The notes under the pieces are model-generated. The model worked only from the letters and a program-made list of their open reading frames with translations. It searched no databases and was not told the DNA's origin. Source: Glandiceps talaboti (taxonomy: Eukaryota > Hemichordata > Enteropneusta > Spengelidae). Taken from it: 64,000 nucleotides of DNA. This document shows, piece by piece, positions 46,374 through 57,501 of the stretch (position 1 is the stretch's first letter; each line of letters begins with the position of its first letter). The DNA is taken from contig NC_135563.1 of assembly GCF_964340395.1 (NCBI RefSeq), forward strand, positions 3,884,422 to 3,948,421, written 5' to 3'. Made by a program: the position numbers and the translations under genes.

Positions 46374-49300
46374 ATGAAATATTGCAGCACTCGTGGAGGA
46401 ATCTCAGGATGGAGTTTTGAACAGGCACTGTTTTCAACAGGATTTGTAGAAGGTGGAGGTCTTCTTATGCCTGAAACCATTCCACATGTAAACCAGGATA
46501 CATTGCTGAAGTGGAAGGATTTATCCTATCCAGAGCTTTGTAAGGAGATTGTTCCTTTGTTTGTAAGTGAGGATGAGATACCAAGACAGGATATGAACGG
46601 TACGTAACAATAAGATAGTGATATCACAAAGATTTGCACCAACAGGAATGCATGATATAGCTTATGGAGCAGAAGTAATGATGTCGACCCAAAAAATCAA
46701 ATGAAGATTATTTTTATGATGCACCTAGGTGAAAAAATTTGATTGCAGTACGGTACTAAGAATTATATAAAATCTGTTTAGCAATGGAAGGAGTATTGTA
46801 TTTATATTGATCTGTGTCTTGAAGTATCGAAAATACTTTTACAGACATCGCTATAAAGTATTGATAGGTTTAAGCACATGCAGTTTCTCAATAACTCTGA
46901 TATCAAAAGCAGTTTTTGGATGTACACAAAAGTTACGTCTTTGAGTTCAGTTTGCTTAGGTTAACTGGTATGCTATACAGATCTCAGGAATGTTAAAATG
47001 TTACATGTACAATTCCATATGAAACCAAATTAAAATAAAGATATATTCAGATTTGTCTCATATTTGTTCATGGCCCTTGACCAATGACCACTCTGATATG
47101 ATTTTGTTGATGCTATAATTTTTTTGAGGAGCTATTGGTCAAAAGAACTAAACTTGACAATAGCATGGTATATCTTTAAAGACGACAAAAACAGCAGATC
47201 AGCTAAAAAGATAATGGATAGATTGGCCTGAAACCATTGTAATCTGTAAAATGACAAATTTTATAGAAACAGTTATTAATTATTATATATGACATATTAA
47301 TTTCAATAATCATTTGGACCACAATGTCATTGGTGTTATTTTTTTTCAATTTCTTGCTAGAACTACTGGACAAAGCCTTTTCTAAGTTCTCATTGAAAGA
47401 AGTTGTGAAAGTTGCCAAACTAGGAGATGGTTTGAATGTAGCTGAGTTATGGCATGGGAAGACATTAGCATTCAAAGATTTAGCACTCTCTTGTGTTGGA
47501 CAGTTTCTCGAGTTTTTCCTCAATAAATTGAAAAAACACATCACCATAACAGTTGGTAAGTACATGTTACATCTAGAGAGGTTTGTTATCTTTATGATGT
47601 GTTTATATCTGTTCTTCTTGAAGGAAGGTTTTGTATATTGTTCCCCAATAGTTTTCTATGTTCAGGCAAGAAAAATGCAAGTGACATGAGTTTTTTTTTG
47701 TTAGAGATGAGTTTTTCTCAAACTTTAAAAAATGATTGTGTAAATCAAAATGGCAGATCCAGTTTTTGGATTTTGGAGTAATTCTTTGTTATTGAATTGA
47801 AATATATGATAGCTGATAGAATGGTTTCAGTCAAAATTAAACATTTGTGAATGAAACTGGCAGATTTTAACTGATCTGTGTGTCGATACTTTGTTTTCAA
47901 GTACTAGTGTTTGATCTGTGTATCTTTTTCATCATTTTCAGCTACATCAGGAGATACAGGTAGTTCTGCCATAGAGGGCATACGTGGCTTAGAATGGGTT
48001 GACATCATTGTACTTCTACCAAAGGGGAGAATCACAAAGATACAAGAATTAATGATGACAACAGTTCTGGATGACAATGTGCATGTGATGGCAGGTGTGT
48101 GTGAATATCATTAGGAATATGATGGCAGGTGTGTGAATATCATTAGGAATATGATGGCAGGTGTGTGAATATCATTAGGAATATGATGGCAGGTGTGTGA
48201 ATATCATTAGGAATATGATGGCAGGTGTGTGAATATCATTAGGAATATGATGGCAGGTGTGTGAATATCATTAGGAATGTAAACCCATTGCTAATATGAT
48301 GGCAGGTATTTGGATATTATTAGGAATGTAAACCCATTGCTAATGTTATGGCAGGTGTGTGAATATCATTAGGAATGTAAACCCATTGCTAATGTGATGG
48401 CAGGTGTGAATATAATTAGGAATGTAAACCCATTGCTAATGATTGTGATGGCAGGTGTGTGAATATCTAGTAGAACAAGACTATACTGTTGTTAGTTTTG
48501 TGAAAAAATTATGATCATTAAAAATCAACTCAAAATAATGATAATTATCATAGTAAAAGTGTATCACCATTGTGACTAAAAAATCCAATTCCTGAAATAC
48601 CAAGCAACCACGATAAAGTTAACTTCAACAGCAAACTTTAAGAGTTATTAGTAATACTACTACATGCCATCTTGCCACTGGCAAATATACCACAACACAG
48701 CAATTCCACACATAATTGATTCAAATCGTGTCAGATATGCTACACAGTGATGCAATATTCCAGGTAGCTACATTCTGGCCATTTCACACACAAGGATTGC
48801 AAGAGGTCACCCCAGATTTTGCAAGGTGAAGGCTAAAATTTGGTCATTGTCACTGATCATATGACCATGCAAGCCATGAACAAAATGTGTCTAAAAGAGA
48901 TTTGAGTTTTTAAAAGTTTAAAAAAAAAAGCATTGTGGTAGTGGTTAGGCATGTTTTTATTAGAGATATTTGCACTCTTTATGTAATAATACTCTCAACA
49001 CTATTCTGACCCTCACTTCTTGCTCCAAAACTGCTTGTGAACAATGTCAACTTGAAGCCATAAAATCTCTTATCTCTCTGATAACTGAAATATGGTGTAC
49101 TTCACGTCAGGTGAAATAAAAGAATCATTTCAAGTTTGTGTATTGTTGTCAAGCTGCTACCATTTTTCTGATTTTTTTTTCAGTTGAAGATACAACATCA
49201 GATGGTTTGGATGAAATACTGACAAGTTTATACAGGGATGAAGAGTTTAAAAAGATACATGATTTATGCACAATTAATTCCATAAATTGGGCTCGTGTCA

Positions 49301-52300
49301 TGGTTCAAACTGCACACTATTTCTATTCCTACTTCCAAGTCTGTAAGTCAGTGAACCAAACCGTTGAAGTTATTGTACCTACTGGTGCAGCAGGCAACAT
49401 AACAGGTAAATTCTACCTCCCTGCAGTGACACTACAATTTGTATATTGGTGTCTAGCTGTTTCAGACACTCTGTGATTACTTAGTCCAATGAACACTAAT
49501 TGTATATCAGACACACTTGATTGCCAAATAATCCAGTCATATTAGCTTGCGCAGCGGCAGGAAAGCTGAATGACTAGTACGCATGTGTGTCGTATATACT
49601 ATGCGGAAAAAATTGGTGGTTCTCCCAGAGATGCATTGCGGCGCACAGTGACTATGCATGTGCCTTCCCTATACTTCGTGCAAATTCTACATGCATTCTC
49701 CACGTGCTACCGTATGTATAAGTGTCTAGTACTGAATTATGGTATAAGTGTCTAGTACTGAATTATGGTACAAGTGTCTAGTACTGAATTGTGGTATAAG
49801 TATGGTACAAGTGTCTAGTACTGAATTATGGTACAAGTATGGTATAAGTGTCTAGTACTGAATTGTGGTATAAGTATGGTACAAGTGTATAGTACTGAAT
49901 TGTGGTATAAGTGTCCAGTACTGAATTGTGGTATAAGTATGGTATAAGTGTCTAGTACTGAATTATGGTACAAGTGTCTAGTACTGAATTATGGTACAAG
50001 TGTCTAGTACTGAATTATGGTACAAGTATGGTATAAGTGTCTAGTACAGAATTATGGTGTAAGTGTCTAGTACTGAATTATGGTGTAAGTGTCTAGTACT
50101 GAATTGTGGTATAAGTGTCCAGTACTGAATTGTGGGATAAGTATGGTATAAGTGTCTAGTACTGAATTATGGTACAAGTATGGTATAAGTGTCTAGTACT
50201 GAATTATGGTACAAGTGTCTAGTACTGAATACGGCGTATTCCGGTTATCGAACTTCCGGTTGTTTCGCAGGAAAGTATCGCGAGAGGGCGCATTATATCT
50301 GACAAAGTGAGGGCCAGAATTTTCGTCATGGCATCTAATAGTATGGCGATGTATGAAGCTGTCAACAAAATGGGCGTAAAAGAACTCATTCATAAAAGAG
50401 TGGAAAATTACTACTTCTAAATCTACTAGATATCGCCAGAAATGCTGTCAACCTTGGTCTTGAAACACTAGAAAATGATAAGTTTCTGAGAGAACGGAAG
50501 AGGAGACGAATAGTGGATGTCAAGCATCAAAAGATAGAACTAATCGACAGCGGAAACATTGAAAGTTGGACGGAGGACCTTCGAAATATACCCGATGTAG
50601 ACATGATAAACATATTTCTTTACCTTACTGGTGTCTGTTGCTTGACAAAAGAACGATTAGAAAATTACAAATCTGACAACAGCTTCCAATCTGATTAAAA
50701 TCCGATGTAGATGTTGGCTGATCGTTCATTGCTATTTTACCTTCGTTATTTTGCCTGAATTGACCTTCTTGGTACATGTTTACATTTTTTAGCTTGCCTG
50801 ATCGCCTCCTCTACGATCAGGCTAAAAAATGTAAACATGTACCAAGAAAAATAATATCAGGCAAAATAACGAAGGTAAAATAGCAATGAACGATTAGCCG
50901 ACATCTACATCGGGTTTTAATCAGATTGAACAGCTTCCAGCTACAGTCATTGCAATATTGAGAGTTCGGTCGACAATTACCAAGCCACATGTTTATATTG
51001 TAACTGATGTCGACGCATACTTAGGCCTTTCTTGTTTATTAGAACAGTGGTGTAGCACCACGGGTGAAATCATAAAACTTTGTCCGGAAAAAAACATTTC
51101 ATGTACTGGTTATAAGTTGGCATAAACATATTTGTATTGATATACTCATCTTTACTATCACACTTTGGTTAGCTTGCTATTCTACATTCAGGACCATCAG
51201 TGTATAAAAAAACCCATTGAAGTCGGCAACGAATCATAAATATTGTTATTGTGATTGATGTACCACACCGCCCACCCCTTCAATGAATCGGCCTTCCATG
51301 TAACGTTTACGTGGTTCACTCATCATACCATGTCTTATACCGATCTGATTAAAATCCGATGTAGATGTCGGCTGATCGTTCATTGCTATTTTACCTTCGT
51401 TATTTTGCCTGAATTGACCTTCGTGGTACATCATACATGTTTACGTTTTTGTCCTGATCGGTAGAGGAGGCGATCAAACATGTACCACGAAGGTCAATTC
51501 AGGCACAATAACGAAAGTAAAATAGCAATGAACGATTAGCCGACATCTACATCGGATTTTAATCAGATTGGTTTTATACAAGCTGCAATAACTGTAGCGT
51601 ATATTGTGATTTTGAGGGTTCTTTCCTCTGTTTTTGTACCTTTTTCCGTTCCGATGTTTGACTGGAAGCAATCGCTACAATTTCTCCAACGGTAACGCAA
51701 ATGGACGAGGTCACACTGAAAACGTGAGTGAGATGTCAGTGTACTACCCGTTTCAAAATGTTGCTACTTTTGGGTTTTCCTCACCGTCGAATTGCAGAGC
51801 CAAACTTACGCGAAATATTAGGAGAACAAGAGGTTAATTTGCTATTTCGTTATTTGATGGGCGATAATGCAATATTATAGCGTAAAGTTACGGGGAATGA
51901 CAGAAAATCTTTAGTCAGTGGTTACGATCATATAGACTCTATGCTTTGCAACAATGCGCTACAATTCTGGCCCTCACTTCCGGTTCTAAAACAGCGCCCC
52001 TAGTGGCCAAACAATCATATCATTTATCTTTTCGGGGCTTCTTCGATAACCAGAATACGGCGTATAGTGGTATAAGTGTCCAGTACTGAATTGTGGTATA
52101 AGTATGGTACAAGTGTCTAGTACTGAATTGTGGTATAAGTGTCCAGTACTGAATTGTGGTATAAGTATGGTATAAGTGTCTAGTACTGAATTAGGGTATA
52201 AGTATGGTATAAGTGTCTAGTACTGAATTAGGGTATAAGTATGGTACAAGTGTCTAGTACTGAATTGTGGTATAAGTGTCCAGTACTGAATTGTGGTATA

Positions 52301-55300
52301 AGTATGGTACAAGTGTCTAGTACTGAATTATGGTACAAGTGTCTAGTACTGAATTGGGGTATAAGTGTCCAGTACTGAATTGTGGTATAAGTATGGTACA
52401 AGTGTCTAGTACTGAATTGGGGTATAAGTGTCCAGTACTGAATTGTGGTATAAGTATGGTATAAGTGTCTAGTACTGAATTAGGGTATAAGTATGGTACA
52501 AGTGTCTAGTACTGAATTGTGGTATAAGTGTCTAGTACTGAATTGTGGTATAAGTATGGTACAAGTGTCTAGTACTGAATTAGGGTATAAGTATGGTACA
52601 AGTGTCTAGTACTGAATTGTGGTATAAGTGTCCAGTACTGAATTGTGGTATAAGTATGGTACAAGTGTCTAGTACTGAATTGGGGTATAAGTGTCTAGTA
52701 CTGAATTGTGGTATAAGTATGGTACAAGTGTCTAGTACTGAATTAGGGTATAAGTATGGTACAAGTGTCTAGTACTGAATTGTGGTATAAGTGTCCAGTA
52801 CTGAATTGTGGTATAAGTATGGTACAAGTGTCTAGTACTGAATTGGGGTATAAGTGTCTAGTACTGAATTGTGGTATAAGTATGATACAAGTGTCTAGTA
52901 CTGAATTAGGGTATAAGTATGGTACAAGTGTCTAGTACTGAATTGTGGTATAAGTGTCCAGTACTGAATTGTGGTATAAGTATGGTACAAGTGTCTAGTA
53001 CTGAATTGGGGTATAAGTGTCTAGTACTGAATTGTGGTATAAGTATGGTATAAGTGTCTAGTACTGAATTAGGGTATAAGTATGGTACAAGTGTCTAGTA
53101 CTGAATTAGGGTATAAGTATGGTACAAGTGTCTAGTACTGAATTATGGTACAAGTATGGTATAAGTGTCTAGTACTGAATTATGGTACAAGTATGGTATA
53201 AGTGTCTAGTACTGAATTAGGGTATAAGTATGGTACAAGTGTCTAGTACTGAATTGTGGTATAAGTGTCCAGTACTGAATTGTGGTATAAGTATGGTACA
53301 AGTGTCTAGTACTGAATTATGGTACAAGTGTCTAGTACTGAATTGTGGGATAAGTATGGTATAAGTGTCTAGTACTGAATTATGGTATTAGTGTCTAGTA
53401 CTGAATTATGGTTTAAGTGTCTAGTACTGAATTATGGTACAAGTATGGTATAAGTGTCTAGTACTGAGTTCAATGAGATTAACTTTGACTGTGAAACATA
53501 CATATATATAGTGGGAACTGTGCCATTAGTAATAAAGGCTTGTTATTTGTTTTGTTTGATTATCATAGCTGGTTCTATTGCCAAGTTCATGGGCCTACCA
53601 ATTAAAATTGTTGCTGCTGTCAACACAAATGATATTATGTTCCGCACTCTGGAAAGTGGAGATCACTCATTGGCTGAACACGTTGTCCCTACCTATGCAC
53701 CAGCAATGGACATACAGGTAAAAATAGAAAAATATCACAAAGGACACTGAATCACATGTGACTCTATCTCAATATGTATTGTGTTTTATCACAACAAATG
53801 TATATCAAAGTATTGTATCACTAAGTACCATAATCCAGTTAACCACCCGGCAGTCAGTTTTAAAATAAATGTCACAATTGTGCACCCCACATGAAAAATT
53901 AGGGCTAAGATCGCATGGCAGTAAAAAGCACACAAAATAGAAATTTTGGCTTCTTGAAATTGGCACCAACTTGAAATGATGATTCTTTCAAAGGAGCTAG
54001 GTTGTAGTACTCATGACCCTCACTTCTATGCCAAAAGCTGTTCCAAACAGCACTCCTAGTGGCCAAACTATACAATCTTTTGTCTTTCTGGTCTAGTAGC
54101 TGCTTACAAACAGCACTCCTAGTGGGCAAACTATACAATCTTTTGTCTTTCTGATAACCAGAATATAATGTAGTGACATTTAACTATTAACCCAATAGAC
54201 GAAGTACAGAGGAGAGCTAGTGGAATGGGTTCTTCTGATTGTGTGTCTGTCTGTCCATGGCCAACCACATCTCTGACATATCACAAACCTGTTTCATTTA
54301 AACTTAGCCCACAGGTGACATACCATACTGCGGATATGCACATCCTTTGATTTCATGACAACGGTAAAATTTGAACAAACTGTGGATATGTTATTTGTTG
54401 TCATATTTCTCTAGCATGACATAAGTTACTGGTACTGGCCATTTATTCCAATGATAACAAGCATAATTTTACAAATTAAAAATATCTCATTCAGCTTCAA
54501 ATTATAGCTGACCGATTTCATTTGTGAAATATTTTCATTTGAAATTTGAAAGAATATATCTACCATTTTATAACAAACTTTTATTTTGTATTTTGTGGTA
54601 TTTTATTGTTAACTGTCTGTAAATATAAAATTTCATAAGGTTTCAAGTGTAAACAGTTAACTTAGTTATAACTGACAACTTAATTGCACAAAAAGTGTTA
54701 GCCAGTTTGACCAAAACAAAATAGTGCTGTATAACAGCAATTTCATTACAGTGAATCTGAACAATTTAGCAATGAGATTTTGGTTGTTGGATATTTCTGT
54801 GGTTTTGGAACCCTGGGTATAGAGAGGGAGAAACCAGATCAAACCGGAATAGTTTCCAGTACATTGTACCAAAATTTGTTTTTGGAACCTAAGGAAAGTG
54901 ACTAGGAAAGCAGGTACATTTTACCTACTTACCACCCTTAACAAATACACAGTCTGGTACACTTGGTAAACTGACTTTGGAAGTCTGGTAGATTTTACTT
55001 ACTTACAGCCCTAACACATACGCTGGTTGGGAACCTTGATAAAATGACTTGGGAACTCAGGTAGATTTTACCTACTTATTAACCTTAATACAAAAGCAAT
55101 ATTGTTCCATGTTATTTGGTTTTCACATTCTTTTAGAGTCCATACAATTTTTAATAGTAATTTGGTTGTGTCTTGATACATATGTGATCAATTTGGCCTT
55201 CACTTTCTTTCAGAGTCCATACAATTTTCAAAGAATTATTTGGTTGTTTTCCAATAAGAATACAGAGTTGGTTGATGGTCTCATGAATTCATTTTATGAC

Positions 55301-56671
55301 ACTGGAAGGATGGATCTTCCTGTGGAATTAATGAAAAAGGTATGTTGAATAGTTTGAAGATTTATAAAGTATGTACCCTGGTGGTTTTTTAAGTTGTCAT
55401 AGCCGTTTTCCACATTGGTGCCTTATGACTATCGTATATAACCCTTGCATTGACATTTAATGACACAGTCTGGCCTTTTATATGTAAAACCCCTGAAGAT
55501 CATACAATCCATTGCAGCCTCTGTAAGTGCATAGGATTAAATCCTTCACAAATGAACCTCTATCCTACCAGGTCCTCCATTTGTAAAGCTGGGTTTACTC
55601 GACACAATCGTGGTTCAAATCTTACTCAAGGACTTAAGCCATTCAGAAACAGAGAGAAGACAGAAAATGAGAGAAGTGCCTTGTCTAGCAGTAATCAATA
55701 CAAGTGTCCTAAAGTCAGAAATATGTCTGAATGGGTTTTTCCTTCTTGTAAGATTGTTGCCTTTCACTATTAATTCACAAGCATTTCAAATTTGAAAATT
55801 GTAGTTATATATACTCATGTACATTTCAGATGAACACTGTTTTGAGCTCTTATATGTTGAATGACGAAGGTATTCTGCAGACAATGAAGAAGTGTTGGCA
55901 TGACAACCAATACCTGCTGTGTCCTCATACTGCCATAGCAGTTAGTTACCATCATGAAAAGACAAGGTAAGAATGGAATAGTTATCAAGTTATCTGTTTG
56001 TCAAAAATTGTATTCACTTTTTATCTATTACAATATGACATGGTTTGAAAATGTATGGCGTATCGGTATAATTTATCCTGTATGAGCTAGTAACATCTGG
56101 GGCAGGATATCCTGGGGATGAACGATACTTAATTCATCAGCCTCAGCTAGGAACATCTGGGGCAGGATATCCTGCAATCTGATGTGGTGAAAGCAGCTAA
56201 ATGCTTTATTTAACTCTATTTTCATAGTTTTGTGACTTTTTTTTTGTTCCGAGTGATCGCCGCCTTCCTGGCGATCACTCGGAACAAAAACAAACATCAC
56301 AAAACGATGGAAATAGAGGTAAATAAAGCATTTAGCCACTTTCACCTCATCAGATTTTAATCAGATTGGATAACCTGGGGATGAATGATACTTAATTGAT
56401 CAGCCTAAGTAATCTGATATCATACATTTGTCCATTTCATTGTAGACTTCCTGATGAAGAACCAATGCCAAGTGTTTGCCTAGCCACGGCATCTCCTGTC
56501 AAATTTCCTGAAGTTGTTGTAGAAGCTGGACTTACTCCCCAGACAACACCAGCAGTGACAGCCCTTGACACCATGCCAACAAAGTACATCCAAGTGAAAG
56601 GAGGAGATGATTTGGAGAAGATCCTCAGAGACAAAATAGAGAGCATCACATCTAAAGCCAAAAATACCTAA
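46374..56671 (+). CDS. THNSL2: Threonine synthase-like 2, complete, eight coding exons, 477 aa
   Basis: PLP-dependent enzyme of the threonine synthase family; animal members are thought to act as phospho-lyases on O-phosphohomoserine or O-phosphothreonine. Exons: 46374-46599, 47361-47555, 47942-48094, 49184-49405, 53569-53717, 55214-55339, 55830-55966, 56446-56671. All borders are GT-AG and all phases join to a TAA at 56669. Motifs: N-terminal YCSTRGG; PLP Schiff-base lysine Lys114 in [13 protein letters not shown]; phosphate-binding ATSGDTGSS (141-149); PTGAAGN (257-263); [15 protein letters not shown] near the C-terminus. Length fits vertebrate THNSL2 (about 484 aa). The ATG at 46374 follows a likely acceptor at 46331-46333, so a non-coding first exon lies upstream. 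The 4.2-kb intron 4 is filled by a minisatellite with a nested transposon. Confidence 0.96.
48090..48465 (+). repeat. Tandem repeat copying the THNSL2 exon 3 end and its splice donor
   Basis: Units of 32-36 bp (later ~51 bp) repeat TGATGGCAGGTGTGTGAATA, TCATTAGGAAT. The first unit is the real exon end (ATGGCAG|GTGTGTG, exon edge 48094), and about eight further copies of ATGGCAG|GTGTGTG-like donors follow in intron 3. Confidence 0.9.
49005..49095. mobile_element. Old fragment related to the 50229-52065 element
   Basis: CTGACCCTCACTTCTTGCTCCAAAACTGCTT followed by CTCTGATAACTGAAATATGG in the same order as the right end of the 50229-52065 element. Strongly diverged. Intron 3 of THNSL2. Confidence 0.5.
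49714..50228. repeat. GTCTAGTACTGAATT minisatellite, left part
   Basis: Units of 26 bp (GTGTCTAGTACTGAATTATG, GTACAA) with a variable extra 11-bp GTATGGTATAA/GTATGGTACAA block. Interrupted at 50229 by a transposon; the array resumes at 52066. Confidence 0.95.
50329..50698 (+). pseudogene. Transposon-borne ORF, frameshifted and cut by a MITE
   Basis: ATG at 50329 gives [20 protein letters not shown], then reaches TAA at 50418. From 50420 the next frame continues with protein-like sequence ([71 protein letters not shown]) until it runs into the MITE at 50687. The last part resembles the 'xTKExLxxYKSLxAxxxF' segment that I recall preceding SWIM zinc fingers in YqaJ/SWIM-type proteins of marine invertebrates. 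That link is tentative and no catalytic domain is present. It is a first-exon fragment at best. Confidence 0.45.
50687..50928. mobile_element. Hairpin MITE 1 (CAATCTGATTAAAA family) with exact 9-bp TSD
   Basis: A near-perfect palindrome: CAATCTGATTAAAATCCGAT at the left and its complement at the right; the arms meet at GCGATCAGGC-type sequence around 50805-50822. The target duplication AACAGCTTC is at 50678-50686 and 50929-50937. Confidence 0.93.
51341..51570. mobile_element. Hairpin MITE 2, same family, 9-bp TSD with one mismatch
   Basis: The same palindromic sequence as 50687-50928 (CTGATTAAAATCCGATGTAG to the complementary end). Flanks GTCTTATAC (51332-51340) and GTTTTATAC (51571-51579) agree at 8 of 9 positions. 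Confidence 0.9.
52066..53466. repeat. GTCTAGTACTGAATT minisatellite, right part
   Basis: Continuation of the array at 49714-50228 with the same 26-bp and 37-bp unit mix. It ends about 100 bp before THNSL2 exon 5. Confidence 0.95.
54010..54175. mobile_element. Old copy related to the right end of the 50229 element
   Basis: Contains TGACCCTCACTTCTATGCCA, CACTCCTAGTGGCCAAACTA and CTTTCTGATAACCAGAATA in the order found at 51965-52060. An internal ~55-bp segment (CAGCACTCCTAGTGG..TTTTGTCTTTCTG) is tandemly duplicated. Confidence 0.65.
55130..55213 (+). repeat. Duplicated acceptor and start of THNSL2 exon 6
   Basis: TTCTTTTAG|AGTCCATACAATTTT at 55128-55150 repeats the real acceptor and exon start (TTCTTTCAG|AGTCCATACAATTTT at 55205-55228), 77 bp upstream. 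The GGTTGT that follows is also shared. The upstream copy would read S-P-Y-N-F and then a TAA stop. Confidence 0.8.
55480..55665 (-). mobile_element. SINE body fragment, inverted
   Basis: Reverse complement contains TTGAACCACGATTGTG, GAGGACCTGGTAGGATAGAG and GAGGCTGCAATGGATTGTAT, matching the SINE at 41727-42070 in order. The tRNA-like head is missing and divergence is high. Confidence 0.75.
56175..56368. mobile_element. Hairpin MITE 3, related termini, 9-bp TSD with one mismatch
   Basis: Palindromic arms meet at GCGATCACTCGG-type sequence. Left end CAATCTGATGTGGTGAAAG; right end, on the opposite strand, CAATCTGATTAAAATCTGAT then GAGGTGAAAG. Flanks GATATCCTG (56166-56174) and GATAACCTG (56369-56377). 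It sits in a locally duplicated ~65-bp segment (AGCTAGGAACATCTGGGGCA) in THNSL2 intron 7, 77 bp before exon 8. Confidence 0.88.
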
Positions 56672-57343
56672 GAAAAATATTGTGAAAAGGACACAAAAGT
56701 CTGTAACTGCATTGTATAAACACCCCATTTTGGTGAAATTCATTGTACAGAACAGTGCACACATATTACACTAAGACTTGCTTATGTACAAATACATCAT
56801 CAGCAAGACATGATTGAGATGCTGGAGTATACACAAGGCTCTAACTTAGTAACCAAAAATATGATGTTTTTATTCTGTTTTCGCTCCCCTAAAAGTATGT
56901 CTAAATGTAACGTTATATCATTTTTAACATCTATCAGTCACTAGATATGATTCAACCTCAAATTAAAATTTCAACTCTTAGATCAAAACATTTTTTTGCA
57001 GTGAATCCCAAATTTTTGCTGACGTCTCATCAGGGTTTACTACAGCTGTTGTTTGGGATTTACTACCAAAACTTGTTTTGATTTTGTGAGTAGAAATTTT
57101 CATTTCATACTATCAACCAAGGGTCCATGAATATTCATTCTCACATGAGTCAACATGTAAAATGAACCAAAAGTTACACCATCCAAAATCTTTAAGTTAC
57201 AGACTAATTGTGCCCATGTGATATTCTGTTAATGACAAGTCTGCAAGTATTTGTCTATGGAACCTTCAGCCAACAAGACTGTAGAGAAATATTCAAACTT
57301 TGTGTAAAGGTAGATTATTAGATTTACTGGTTTTTTAGCACTT

Positions 57344-57403
57344 TAGCACAACTGAACTGAGGTTCAGTAGTGCTATAGGGATCGCCCGGCGTCTGTCTGT
57401 CTA

Positions 57404-57501
<98 letters not shown>

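Larger units (their letters stand above)
50229..52065. mobile_element. TIR transposon (1.84 kb) inserted in the THNSL2 intron 4 minisatellite
   Basis: Ends are inverted: ATACGGCGTATTCCGGTTAT (50229 on) and the complement ending at 52065, both continuing to CGAA. Subterminal GTGAGGGCCAGAATT is also shared in opposite orientation (50308 and 51965 region). It contains a broken plus-strand ORF and two secondary hairpin MITEs. Older relatives of its right end occur at 54010-54172 and 49005-49095. The target duplication cannot be read because the host is a tandem repeat. Confidence 0.85.

Noticed and set aside
50229-52065. Target-site duplication for the 1.84-kb element
   Set aside because: The host is a tandem repeat, so flanking similarity is uninformative; I do not claim a TSD length.
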